64,000 nt of DNA from Conexibacter sp. S30A1. Lineage in GTDB: Bacteria; Actinomycetota; Thermoleophilia; Solirubrobacterales; Solirubrobacteraceae. Below, in pieces: positions 8,477 through 15,595 of the stretch; position 1 is the stretch's first letter, and each line of letters begins with the position of its first letter. A program made the position numbers and the translations under genes. Below the pieces are notes generated by a model. It ran no database searches. It was not told the origin of the DNA and saw nothing but the letters and a program-made list of their open reading frames with translations. The DNA lies in NCBI RefSeq assembly GCF_023330665.1, contig NZ_CP097127.1, forward strand, positions 1,302,001 through 1,366,000. The letters run 5' to 3'.

Positions 8477-8500
8477 CCCCCGGCTTTAGCCGTGGGGAGG
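8477..8500 (+). repeat. IS605 left-end hairpin
   Basis: The imperfect palindrome CCCCCGGC-TTTA-GCCGTGGGG has a bulged T in the 3' arm. It matches the right-end hairpin at 10180-10200 in shape. The loop-proximal stem pairs differ in sequence but are compensated (GGC/GCC here, GCC/GGC there). This is the structure bound by the Y1 transposase. Confidence 0.7.
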
Positions 8501-8509
8501 GATAGCCGC

Positions 8510-8530
8510 AACGCCCCCGTGAGGGGCGTT
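8510..8530 (-). terminator. Hairpin at the tnpA stop codon
   Basis: An 8-bp stem (AACGCCCC at 8510-8517 with 8523-8530) with a 5-nt loop begins exactly at the tnpA stop. It may end tnpA transcription or help insulate the left end from outside transcripts. Confidence 0.4.
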
Positions 8531-8970
8531 CAGACGTGACGTTGGTTCTCGATGTACTGCTTGATTTGCGCGAGTGGCGCTCCGCCAACGGTGGCGACGA
8601 AGTAGCTGTTGGTCCAGAGGGTTTGGATGCGGCGGCGGAGCGAGGGGTACTCGGCTCGTAAGTGATGCGACGAGCGGCCTTTCATCAACCGGATTAGCTT
8701 GGCTACTCCGAACTGGGGATCGACCTGTACGAGTACATGAACGTGGTCGGGCATGACCTCGGCTTCGATGATCGTGGAGCCGGTGTCGGCAGCGACCTCC
8801 CGGAGCACTTCGAGTAGGCGTGCGTCGATAGGGCCGGGATCATCCGGTTGCGGAGGATTGTTGACCGCCGGGTCGAGGCTCGTAAGCACCCTGCGCCGGT
8901 ACTTAGAGCACCAGACAACGTGGTAGGTGCAGCGATGCACGATGTTGTTATTCCGGCCTGGCTTACCCAT
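8530..8970 (-). CDS. tnpA: IS200-type Y1 HUH transposase TnpA
   Basis: A single-strand transposase that nicks and joins the IS ends. It is 146 residues long. The HUH metal site is HVHVL (His76-His78) and the single catalytic tyrosine is in QIKQYIENQ (Tyr139). The core HRCTYHVVWCSKYRRRVL opens the fold. A short insertion around residues 31-50 is Pro/Asp-rich. The gene looks intact. Its ATG lies inside a perfect 20-bp palindrome shared with the tnpB start 43 nt away, so neither gene has a normal Shine-Dalgarno and the two promoters must overlap the opposite coding region. Confidence 0.9.
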   Translation of the reverse strand: MGKPGRNNNIVHRCTYHVVWCSKYRRRVLTSLDPAVNNPPQPDDPGPIDARLLEVLREVAADTGSTIIEAEVMPDHVHVLVQVDPQFGVAKLIRLMKGRSSHHLRAEYPSLRRRIQTLWTNSYFVATVGGAPLAQIKQYIENQRHV

Positions 8971-9015
8971 GTCAGCTAGTTCTATCAGGACAGCGTGATA
9001 GAACTAGCTGACATG
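8968..9015. repeat. Perfect 20-bp palindrome spanning both transposase start codons
   Basis: The arms 8968-8987 and 8996-9015 are exact reverse complements with an 8-nt spacer. The left arm contains the tnpA start (CAT 8968-8970) and the right arm the tnpB start (ATG 9013-9015), at mirror-image positions. Each gene therefore has the identical 17 nt before its ATG. Any transcript starting outside the palindrome would fold its start codon into a hairpin. Confidence 0.85.
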
Positions 9016-10170
9016 AAGGTTCGATACACGTACCGGGTTCGCGTAAGCCGCGCGAGTGTCCGGCTGCTTGAGGCTGAGTGGGACGCCTGCCGGTGGGTGT
9101 GGAACCAGTGTGTCGAACTGGACTCAAAGAGTCGTCGCGCGAGCGTGGCACGCCCCCAGAACGGTGACCTCGACCGGCTGCTGACGGCCTGGCGGGCCGA
9201 ACACGAGTGGCTGCGGGCGTGCTCACAGAACGCGCAGCAACAAACGATCCGGGATTTCTGTCAGGCCAGAGCGGACGCGCGGGCGATCCGCAAGCGCGGC
9301 GGCCGGCGCGGCGACCGGAGGTTCCGGTCCCGGCGGCGGGCGCTACCAACACTGAACTTCACGCGATCTGGCCCGTTCCGCCTCAGGGACGGCCGCTTGC
9401 TGTTGCCGCACGGGATTGTGCTCAGGCCCGTGTGGTCGCGCGAGCTGCCGAGTGACCCGTCGAGCGTACGTATTTTCCGTGACGCACTCGGGCGCTGGCA
9501 TGCGAGCTTCGTGGTCGAGCGCGAGGCCGATCCGCTGCCCGCAACCGGCCGTGCCGTCGGCGTTGACTGGGGCGTCAAGGCAGTAGCGGCCACCACAGAT
9601 CAGCAGTTCGACTTGCCGCACACGCCGCACCGTGACCGCGCCCAGCGGGCGTTGGCGAGGCGTCAGCGACAGATGGCTCGCCGCCGTCCAGCGCCCGGAC
9701 GGGCCGCCTCGAAGGGCTACAAGGCAGCGAAGCGACGAGCCGCCCGCGAGCACGCGCAGCTCAAGGCGCGACGGCAAGATGAGGCCCGTAAGTGGGCCGT
9801 CCGGCTGGTGCGCGAGTTCGACCAGATCGCGGTCGAGGACTTCAAGCCGCTGTTCATGTTCGGCGGAACGCTCGCGGCTCGTGCTGCCAGCGCGCGTACG
9901 GCGGCGGCCCGGCGGGCGTTGGAGGACGCCGCCGCGAAACACGGTCGCGAACTCATGGTCGTCCCGGCCGCCGGGACGACTCAGACGTGTAGCTCATGCG
10001 GTGCGAGAGCCAAGCACCACCTCACCCTCTCGGATCGCACCTTCGAGTGCGATTCCTGTGGCTTCGTCGCAGACCGAGACATGAACGCCGCCCGCAACGT
10101 GGCGGCCAGGGCCGGTTTCGACCCTGCTGGTGCTGATCGCGTAAGACAAGGGGTTTCCCTTGCAGCGTGA
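9013..10170 (+). CDS. tnpB: TnpB, RNA-guided nuclease of the IS605 family
   Basis: An RNA-guided DNA endonuclease that helps the IS persist. Counted from ATG 9013 it has 385 residues. The split RuvC site is complete: Asp185 in AVGVDWGVKAVAATT, Glu275 in IAVEDFKPL and Asp356 in ADRDMNAARNV. The zinc finger has Cys326, Cys329, Cys346 and Cys349 (CSSC...CDSC). The N-terminus KVRYTYRVRVS is the usual OrfB start. ATG 9013 is preferred over GTG 8995 because it mirrors tnpA in the shared palindrome. All visible catalytic residues are present, so it is probably active. Its guide RNA should come from the 3' end of this gene and the right end of the element. Confidence 0.9.
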   Translation: MKVRYTYRVRVSRASVRLLEAEWDACRWVWNQCVELDSKSRRASVARPQNGDLDRLLTAWRAEHEWLRACSQNAQQQTIRDFCQARADARAIRKRGGRRGDRRFRSRRRALPTLNFTRSGPFRLRDGRLLLPHGIVLRPVWSRELPSDPSSVRIFRDALGRWHASFVVEREADPLPATGRAVGVDWGVKAVAATTDQQFDLPHTPHRDRAQRALARRQRQMARRRPAPGRAASKGYKAAKRRAAREHAQLKARRQDEARKWAVRLVREFDQIAVEDFKPLFMFGGTLAARAASARTAAARRALEDAAAKHGRELMVVPAAGTTQTCSSCGARAKHHLTLSDRTFECDSCGFVADRDMNAARNVAARAGFDPAGADRVRQGVSLAA

Positions 10171-10229
10171 GCCAGGAATCCCCCGCCTTCAGGCGTGGGG
10201 AGGACTCAAAAAGTGGACATCAAGGGCTC
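10085..10229 (+). ncRNA. Predicted omega (right-end) guide RNA of TnpB
   Basis: In this family the guide RNA scaffold overlaps the 3' end of tnpB and ends at the IS right end, and the next bases serve as guide. Here two hairpins are visible: CAAGGG-GTTT-CCCTTG at 10147-10162 and the right-end hairpin at 10180-10200. The scaffold would end at TCAA (10209), giving a guide starting AAAGTGGACATC at 10210. The 5' boundary is a guess. No expression evidence is available. Confidence 0.45.
10180..10200 (+). repeat. IS605 right-end hairpin
   Basis: The imperfect palindrome CCCCCGCC-TTCA-GGCGTGGGG has the same bulged T as the left-end hairpin and is followed by AGGACTCAA. The cleavage tetranucleotide TCAA is 6-9 nt from the stem base. 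Confidence 0.7.
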
Positions 10230-10276
10230 ACATGACCGACACGCAACCGCAACTTCCCCGCTGCTAGGTTGTTGCA

Positions 10277-11545
10277 ATGGGGCTAGAGACTGAAATGGAC
10301 GTTTCTGCGCTCAGATACACGCGGGGGGGCGGCGGCACGTACGTCCGCTCTCCGCTGCTACGACTGCAGTCAGACGAGCGGCTGGTAACCCTCACTCGCC
10401 GCGGCAACCAGGCGGCCTTCGAGGTGCTCGTCGGGCGCTACCAGACGCGTCTGCTGTCGTTCTGCAGGCACATGCTGGGCTCACGCGAGGACGCTGAGGA
10501 TGTACTGCAGGACGTGTTGACCGCCTCCTACAGCGCCATGCTCGCCGACGATCGCGCGATCGCTGTGCGCCCCTGGCTCTACCGAATCGCACGCAACCGC
10601 TGCCTGAATCACCTGCGGCGCGCACGCGCCGTCGGCGTGGATTCGATGGACGTCCACTTCGCCGAACACGGCGCAACCACAGCCGATAAGGCACACGAGC
10701 GCGAGGAGTTTCGCGAGCTGCTAGAGGACATCCGTGACCTGCCCGAGACGCAGCGCACGGCCCTCGTGCTGCGCGAGATGGAGGCGCTCTCCTACGAGCA
10801 GATTGCCGTGGCGATGGATACCACGATCCCCAGCGTGAAGTCGCTGCTGGTCCGCGCGCGGGTTTCGTTGACCGAGGCCGCCGAGGCCCGGCTGCTGAGC
10901 TGCGACCAGGTGCGTGAAGAGCTCGTTGAGGAGGCTGAAGGGCTCCGCGCCAAACGCGGCGCGGCCGTCAGACGCCACGTGAAGCACTGCGAGCGCTGCC
11001 GGGTCTTCCAGCGCGAGCTGCGCAGAACCGACCGTGTGCTTGCCGCACTGGCGCCGGTCGGACTTTTGACGCTGGCACGCAAGCTGCTCTTCGCCCACGC
11101 GCTCACCCACTCGGCCGGCTCGGCCGGCGTCGCCAGCGCCACCGGCGTCGGTGGAGCCTCCGCCGGCCTGCTCGGTGCCGGTGCCGCGGCGACGAAGGCG
11201 GCAGCAGGCCTGGCAGCGGCAGCGATCCTCACCGTCGGCACAGTGGCCGTCAGCCAGGGTGTCCAAGCACACGCGAGCGGCCCGAGCTCCAAGGTGCTCG
11301 TCGCACGCGCGCTTGACACGGGCTTGCGCGGCGCGCTCGGCGGCGGCGCGTCGGTCGGGATCGCCGACGCCATCCCAGCCTTGGCGGCGCTCCCCCCCGC
11401 GGCCACGTTGCGGCAACCTGCGGCCCAGATCGGCAGCGTCGCTGCCGCCATCACCGGCACCCCGGCCACTCGACTGGCCGCCGGCCCGAGTACGCCACGC
11501 CGTCACCGCAACGCCCGAGACCAGCGCCCGGCGTCGCACAGGTAG
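10277..11545 (+). CDS. ECF-type sigma factor fused to zinc-binding anti-sigma-like and membrane segments
   Basis: The N-terminal half is an RNA polymerase sigma factor. Region 2 includes GSREDAEDVLQDVLTASY and WLYRIARNRCLNHLRRA; region 4 includes LPETQRTALVLREMEALSY and the helix-turn-helix up to KSLLVRARVSL. It continues into a ZAS-like motif HVKHCERC (His-x3-Cys-x2-Cys), typical of zinc anti-sigma factors. An Ala/Gly-rich hydrophobic segment follows at roughly residues 300-330, then a Pro/Ala tail that may lie outside the cell. Sigma and anti-sigma are thus one 422-residue chain. TAGGTT lies 6 nt before ATG with no Shine-Dalgarno. It converges with another sigma gene. Confidence 0.8.
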   Translation: MGLETEMDVSALRYTRGGGGTYVRSPLLRLQSDERLVTLTRRGNQAAFEVLVGRYQTRLLSFCRHMLGSREDAEDVLQDVLTASYSAMLADDRAIAVRPWLYRIARNRCLNHLRRARAVGVDSMDVHFAEHGATTADKAHEREEFRELLEDIRDLPETQRTALVLREMEALSYEQIAVAMDTTIPSVKSLLVRARVSLTEAAEARLLSCDQVREELVEEAEGLRAKRGAAVRRHVKHCERCRVFQRELRRTDRVLAALAPVGLLTLARKLLFAHALTHSAGSAGVASATGVGGASAGLLGAGAAATKAAAGLAAAAILTVGTVAVSQGVQAHASGPSSKVLVARALDTGLRGALGGGASVGIADAIPALAALPPAATLRQPAAQIGSVAAAITGTPATRLAAGPSTPRRHRNARDQRPASHR

Positions 11546-11584
11546 AACTCGACAGAACGCGGCCGCAGCCAGCCGCGCGCGCCT

Positions 11585-12925
11585 TCAGTTGTCCGACGAG
11601 CCCGTCTTGCCGGTGGTGGATCGGCTCGAGGAGTCAGTCGACGAGCTGCCATCGGCGGAGCCCTTGCTCGCAGTATCCGTGGAGCTGCTTGCGGACTGAG
11701 AGGAGCTCTCGCCGGTGCCACCCGTCGAGCCTGAACCGGCCAGCGGGCTGACTGTTGGCGCACCGGTCGAAGCGTCTGAGCCGGCGGATGTGGCCGACTG
11801 GCTGCCATCCGCAGACCTGGAGCTGCCTGTGGCAGTCGCACCGCCGTCGCCTGAACTCGGCCCGCGTGAGCCACCAGGTCCGGTGAGGGCACGCTCGGCA
11901 CGGTCGCCCAGCTCAGCGTGGTGCGCGACCGACTCGAGCAGGTCAGAGCCCGACACGGTCACGCCAGAGTCCTCCAGCTTGTGCGTTGTCAGCTCCGGCT
12001 CGGCCCCGGCCAGCAGAGCCAGCGACCCGGCGCCAGCCACACCACCCCGCGCGGATGACAGGCCGAGAGCACCGCCCGAGAGCCGGCCAACGGAAGCCCC
12101 GTCGGGGCTGGTCGTCAAACCAGGGCTCGCGAGGGGCGGGGCGGTACCGCCTGAAAGTGGGCTGTGACCAACCAGATGGGGTAGCGCGAGCGTGCCGGCC
12201 GCGCCGGCCGCCAACAGCACGGCACCGCCGCGCACCAGATTGCTCGCTCCGCGCTGGCTCAGCAGAGTCTGCGTTAAGCTCGAGCCGTTGGCGCGGAGGA
12301 GCGCTCGCGTGAGCCGTTCGGCAGGACCGAGGCGGGGTCGCAGCAGCCAGGTGACCAGCGGCAGCGGCATGACCGCGCTGAACGCCATGCGCACAGAGTC
12401 GCGCGCACGGTAGACGAGCTGACGCACCGCGCCTTCGCTGACCCCGAGCTCAGCGGCGATCTCACGCCGGGACTGCTGGCCGAACTCGGTCGCGATCAGC
12501 GCTTCGCGCTGGCGCTCAGGCAGGGACGCGATCTCGGAGAGCACCTCGCGTGCAAGGTCACGGTTGACCAGCTGCTCGACAACCAGCTCGGCTCCCGCCA
12601 GCTCCTCGCCCAATGGCTCAGCCCCTGGCCGCCGCCGTGCCTGCGTGATTACGGCGTGGCGCACGATCTGATGCAGCCACGCACGCGGGTGCCGCACCTG
12701 CACCCCGCCGCGCAGCGCCTTCCAGGCGCTCAGCAGCGTGTCCTGAACCGCGTCCTCAGCGTTGTCCTGCGCCCCAGCCCTGACGGCAGCGCGGATCAGC
12801 TCCGCCCGGTGACGGTCAGCCAGAACCGCGAATGCCCGCTCATCACCAGCGCCGACGAGCGCACAGAGGCGCTCGTCGGTCTGACTGCCGAGGATCAGGC
12901 CGTAAAGCCGTCCGTCACTCTTCAT
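11585..12925 (-). CDS. ECF-type sigma factor with C-terminal membrane segment and Ser/Thr/Gly-rich tail
   Basis: A 446-residue protein. The sigma core is clear: region 2 with DNAEDAVQDTLLSAWKAL and PRAWLHQIVRHAVITQARRR, and region 4 with LPERQREALIATEFGQQS and LGVSEGAVRQLVYRARDSV. Residues 180-235 are a linker, residues about 237-255 (GGAVLLAAGAAGTLALPHL) look like one membrane pass, and the last 190 residues are low-complexity Ser/Gly/Thr, ending in repeats of SSS and TD. Unlike its convergent neighbour there is no Cys/His anti-sigma motif. A membrane-tethered sigma released by proteolysis is a possible mechanism, but this is inference. Confidence 0.75.
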   Translation of the reverse strand: MKSDGRLYGLILGSQTDERLCALVGAGDERAFAVLADRHRAELIRAAVRAGAQDNAEDAVQDTLLSAWKALRGGVQVRHPRAWLHQIVRHAVITQARRRPGAEPLGEELAGAELVVEQLVNRDLAREVLSEIASLPERQREALIATEFGQQSRREIAAELGVSEGAVRQLVYRARDSVRMAFSAVMPLPLVTWLLRPRLGPAERLTRALLRANGSSLTQTLLSQRGASNLVRGGAVLLAAGAAGTLALPHLVGHSPLSGGTAPPLASPGLTTSPDGASVGRLSGGALGLSSARGGVAGAGSLALLAGAEPELTTHKLEDSGVTVSGSDLLESVAHHAELGDRAERALTGPGGSRGPSSGDGGATATGSSRSADGSQSATSAGSDASTGAPTVSPLAGSGSTGGTGESSSQSASSSTDTASKGSADGSSSTDSSSRSTTGKTGSSDN

Positions 12926-12966
12926 CTCGGACCCTCGCCCGAGGATAGAGCAGGATCATTGACCGT

Positions 12967-14010
12967 TCAGTTATCGCCGCCCCCAGCCGGGGTCGTCGTT
13001 GGGGGCACTGTCGCGGTGCTCGTCGTCGACTGCTCGGTGCCTGTCTGCGACGTGACCGGGCCGTCACCAGAGGACTGGCCGTCGCTCGAGGACTGGCCGT
13101 CGCTCGAGGACTGGCCGTCGCTCGAGGACTGGCCGTCGCCCACGGACTGATTGTCCCCGCTCTGGACGCTGTCCGGGCTGTCGACGCTGTCGTTCTGCAC
13201 GCCCTGCTGGTCGGTTTGATCCCCAGCCGCCTGCTGGCTCTGGTCGCCCGAGGAGCCCACCAGCGTGTAGGTTCCGCCAGCCCCGGTGGCCGCGGTCAGC
13301 TCGACCTCCTGGCCGAGGCTGAACAGCGAGATGCTCAGCGTGCTGGGTATGGAGACCGTGATCGAACCACTGGTCGTGCTGTTGTCGGTGGCCGAGATCG
13401 TGATCGAGTTGGTGGCTGGATCAATGCCCAGCACGATCCCCTCCAGGTTGACGTTCGTGGCCTGCGCCGTCTGGGTGACGCCGGTGGCCGCGACCGACCC
13501 CTGATCATCGACGCTGGCCGAGACCGTGTCCACCGACCCAACCGACGGTGAGGCTCCGGCCGCCGAGGCGATCCCGGCCCTGCGAGTGCCACGGTGGACG
13601 AGCATCGAGACACCAGGGGCGGAGAGCACAAAGCTGTGGCTGCGCCGATCGACGAACGTGACCACACCGCGCATCCGCACCTGGGCGCTGTGCCGGGATG
13701 CGTCCGTTCGCACCCGCTCGAGCGCATATGTGCCGTTGCGCAGGCGGCGGATGGCCACCGTGACGGCGCTCGCAAGCGCCGGTCTGCGGGCGGCGTGGAT
13801 CGCGTAGAGCTCACCACGTGCGTCCACAACCACGAACGAATGTGCTCGCCGGTTCTCGTGCACCACGGTGCCGCGCACGATCTGAGCACGAGCGTGCGCG
13901 CGCACGCCCCCGGCCGCCGCCACGCCAGCCAAGCCAAAGCCGGCGGCGCCCGCCACCACGCCGAGCGTCAGCCCGCGGGCAAGTGAACGTGAGTTGGGTC
14001 TGGGGAACAT
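12967..14010 (-). CDS. Secreted protein with DUF5666-like strands and Ser/Asp/Gln repeat tail
   Basis: About 347 residues. The ATG at 14010 has an excellent AAGGAGA site. A signal peptide follows (basic start, then GLTLGVVAGAAGFGLAGVAAAGG). The middle consists of repeated beta-strand units such as VRGTVVHENRRAHSFVVVD and MRGVVTFVDRRSHSFVLS, then LEGIVLGIDPATNSITISA; three related units like this resemble the DUF5666 or OB-like surface proteins of actinobacteria. The last 100 residues are low-complexity, with four near-identical SSDGQ units. An exported role is likely but the function is unknown. It lies just upstream of the 11585 sigma gene in the same direction, with 41 nt between them. Confidence 0.65.
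   Translation of the reverse strand: MFPRPNSRSLARGLTLGVVAGAAGFGLAGVAAAGGVRAHARAQIVRGTVVHENRRAHSFVVVDARGELYAIHAARRPALASAVTVAIRRLRNGTYALERVRTDASRHSAQVRMRGVVTFVDRRSHSFVLSAPGVSMLVHRGTRRAGIASAAGASPSVGSVDTVSASVDDQGSVAATGVTQTAQATNVNLEGIVLGIDPATNSITISATDNSTTSGSITVSIPSTLSISLFSLGQEVELTAATGAGGTYTLVGSSGDQSQQAAGDQTDQQGVQNDSVDSPDSVQSGDNQSVGDGQSSSDGQSSSDGQSSSDGQSSGDGPVTSQTGTEQSTTSTATVPPTTTPAGGGDN
13070..13141 (-). repeat. 18-bp tandem repeat, four copies
   Basis: Unit GAGGACTGGCCGTCGCTC repeated four times in frame; the first three units are identical and the fourth diverges at the end. It encodes a six-residue Ser/Asp/Gly/Gln unit in the tail of the secreted protein. Copy number could vary between strains. 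Confidence 0.85.
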
Positions 14011-14182
14011 CGCGTCTCCTTCGGTTGGCCGCTTACATCGCGTTAGACGTGCGTCCAGCCGAAAGGTCACGCAGAGACTCAACGAACGTACGAGTGCTAC
14101 CCGGGCCGGCGCGTGGCCGGCACACCCCCCGGCAGCGAGCCAGAGCGCACCGCGCTCACGCGCTGCATACCATGGGCCCGAC

Positions 14183-14515
14183 ATGGAGATCGACTTCGAC
14201 CACTTCATGAAAGTCGACATGCGCGTCGGTCGCATCATGGCCGTCGACACCTTCCCCGAGGCGCACAAGCCCGCCTGGAAGCTGACGCTCGACTTCGGCC
14301 CGCAGATCGGGACCAAGCGCTCGTCGGCCCAGATCACCAGCTACACGCGCGACGAGCTGCTGGGCACGCTGGTCGTCGCCGTCGTCAACTTCCCACCGCG
14401 CCAGATCGGGCCCTTCATGTCAGAGGTGCTGGTGCTCGGCGCGCTCGACCCGCAGCTGGGCGTGGTTCTGCTGCGGCCCGACCAGGAGGCCGAGGTGGGC
14501 TCGCGGATCGGTTGA
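14183..14515 (+). CDS. csaA: CsaA-type tRNA-binding-domain chaperone
   Basis: A 110-residue protein consisting of a single OB-fold tRNA-binding domain. The pattern DFDHFMKVDMRVGRIMAVD, then KPAWKLTLDFG, GTKRSSAQIT and the C-terminal LLRPDQEAEVGSRIG match CsaA, which in Bacillus helps export some proteins. The start at ATG 14183 is the usual CsaA beginning; an upstream frame is open but runs over the leader of the divergent secreted-protein gene. It stands alone, convergent with a metallo-hydrolase. Confidence 0.85.
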   Translation: MEIDFDHFMKVDMRVGRIMAVDTFPEAHKPAWKLTLDFGPQIGTKRSSAQITSYTRDELLGTLVVAVVNFPPRQIGPFMSEVLVLGALDPQLGVVLLRPDQEAEVGSRIG

Positions 14516-14538
14516 GCCGCAAGCCCTCCGCGTCAGCC

Positions 14539-15216
14539 CTAAACGCTGTGGCTCTCGCCGGGCGCGAGCACCACCACGCGCGATCCTGTGGCCGACTCGA
14601 CGTCGGCCTTGAACGCCTCGGCGTCGGTCTCGATCGCCGGAAAGGTGTTGTAGTGGCAGGGGATCACGGTCTTGGCCCCCACCAGCTCACAGGCGTCAAC
14701 GGCGTCGTGACGATCCATGGTGTAATGCCCGCCGATGCACATCAGCGCGTAGTCGATCGGGGTGCGTTTGCCAACCAGCTTGAGGTCGGAGAACAGCGCG
14801 GTGTCTCCCAGGTGGTATACGACCGTGTCCTTGAAGTTGACCAGCAGACCGGCGGGCGTGCTCTGTGTGCCCTTGGGCGTCGTGGAGGTGTGCCAGGCCG
14901 GCACCATCTTCACCCAGCCCCAATCGAAGCTGACCGTGCCACCGATGTTGATGTCGAGCGCGCTGACACCCTCCTCCTGGCCGAACTCACCGGCCAGCTC
15001 GACGATCGCCAGCACCGGTGCGCCGGTGCGCCGGGCGATCGGCACGACGTCGGCGATGTGGTCGCCGTGACCGTGGGTCACCAGGATCGTGGTTGGGTTC
15101 AGGCTCTCGGCGGCCACCACCGCCTTGGGGTTGCCGGTCAAGAACGGGTCGATCAGCACCGACGTCTCGCCATCCACCAGTTCAAATGTTGCATGCCCGT
15201 GAAAACGGATCTCCAT
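14539..15216 (-). CDS. UPF0173 metallo-beta-lactamase-fold hydrolase
   Basis: A 225-residue metal-dependent hydrolase, the normal length for UPF0173. The zinc ligand motif THGHGDHIAD is intact, as are the other ligand regions: VPAWHTS, YHLGDTALFSD and PCHYNTFP. The substrate of this family is not known. GGAGG lies 8-12 nt before ATG 15216. The unknown 117-residue gene ends 6 nt upstream and the rhomboid-like gene lies before that, so the three may form one unit. Confidence 0.88.
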   Translation of the reverse strand: MEIRFHGHATFELVDGETSVLIDPFLTGNPKAVVAAESLNPTTILVTHGHGDHIADVVPIARRTGAPVLAIVELAGEFGQEEGVSALDINIGGTVSFDWGWVKMVPAWHTSTTPKGTQSTPAGLLVNFKDTVVYHLGDTALFSDLKLVGKRTPIDYALMCIGGHYTMDRHDAVDACELVGAKTVIPCHYNTFPAIETDAEAFKADVESATGSRVVVLAPGESHSV

Positions 15217-15221
15217 AGCTT

Positions 15222-15575
15222 CTAGTCCTCCGGTTCGTTTCTCTCAGAGACGGCATCCACGCCCGCGGCGTCGTGCCCCAGCTCCCGGGCCAGCTCAAGC
15301 CCGACGGCCACCCCCACCAGCATCGTCAGCCGCGTCTCCTCAGCAAACAGCGTCCGGACGGCCGTCAGCCGCGTCTCGACGTCGGCGTTAGCGGCGGCGT
15401 CCCTGACCGCGGCCTCGTGCGCGGCGTCAAACCAGCCGCCCTCGTGCAGCGCGCTGACAAGCACGCGCTCGAGCCCGGGCGCCACGCTCGCAACCAGCGC
15501 CTGTGCGTCAGCGAGCCGTCCTGGCTGGCTGAGCGCGGCTATCGCCGCCTCCAGCTGTACCTGCGAGAAGCTCAC
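15222..15575 (-). CDS. Conserved-looking helical protein of unknown function
   Basis: A 117-residue soluble protein from GTG 15575 (SFSQVQLEAAIAALSQPGRL...). It is predicted to be mostly alpha-helical, with several heptad-like runs (residues 5-45 and 70-100) and an acidic end. No signal peptide, membrane segment or cysteine is seen. I do not recognise the family. It starts 20 nt after the rhomboid-like gene and ends 5 nt before the UPF0173 hydrolase, so it is probably co-transcribed with both. Confidence 0.6.
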   Translation of the reverse strand: MSFSQVQLEAAIAALSQPGRLADAQALVASVAPGLERVLVSALHEGGWFDAAHEAAVRDAAANADVETRLTAVRTLFAEETRLTMLVGVAVGLELARELGHDAAGVDAVSERNEPED

Positions 15576-15595
15576 GTGCTCAGCAGCTTGGCAGA

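Larger units (their letters stand above)
8477..10209. mobile_element. IS200/IS605-family element with divergent tnpA and tnpB
   Basis: A complete-looking IS605-type element. It contains a Y1 HUH transposase gene leftward and a TnpB gene rightward. The end hairpins have the same shape: 8477-8497 at the left and 10180-10200 at the right, each with a 4-nt loop and a bulged T, and each followed by GGGGAGG. The right boundary is placed after TCAA at 10206-10209, the classical cleavage tetranucleotide of this family. The exact left boundary is unresolved. It lies between about 8400 and 8477, and TTAC at 8417-8420 is one candidate. No terminal inverted repeats or target duplication are expected for this family. 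Confidence 0.85.

Noticed and set aside
8995-9012. GTG 8995 as the tnpB start
   Set aside because: It would place the start in the middle of the palindrome and add six residues with no family match; ATG 9013 mirrors the tnpA start.
13994-14182. The 63-codon upstream extension of csaA
   Set aside because: It covers the leader of the divergent secreted protein and carries no csaA-like sequence; CsaA normally begins at the chosen ATG.
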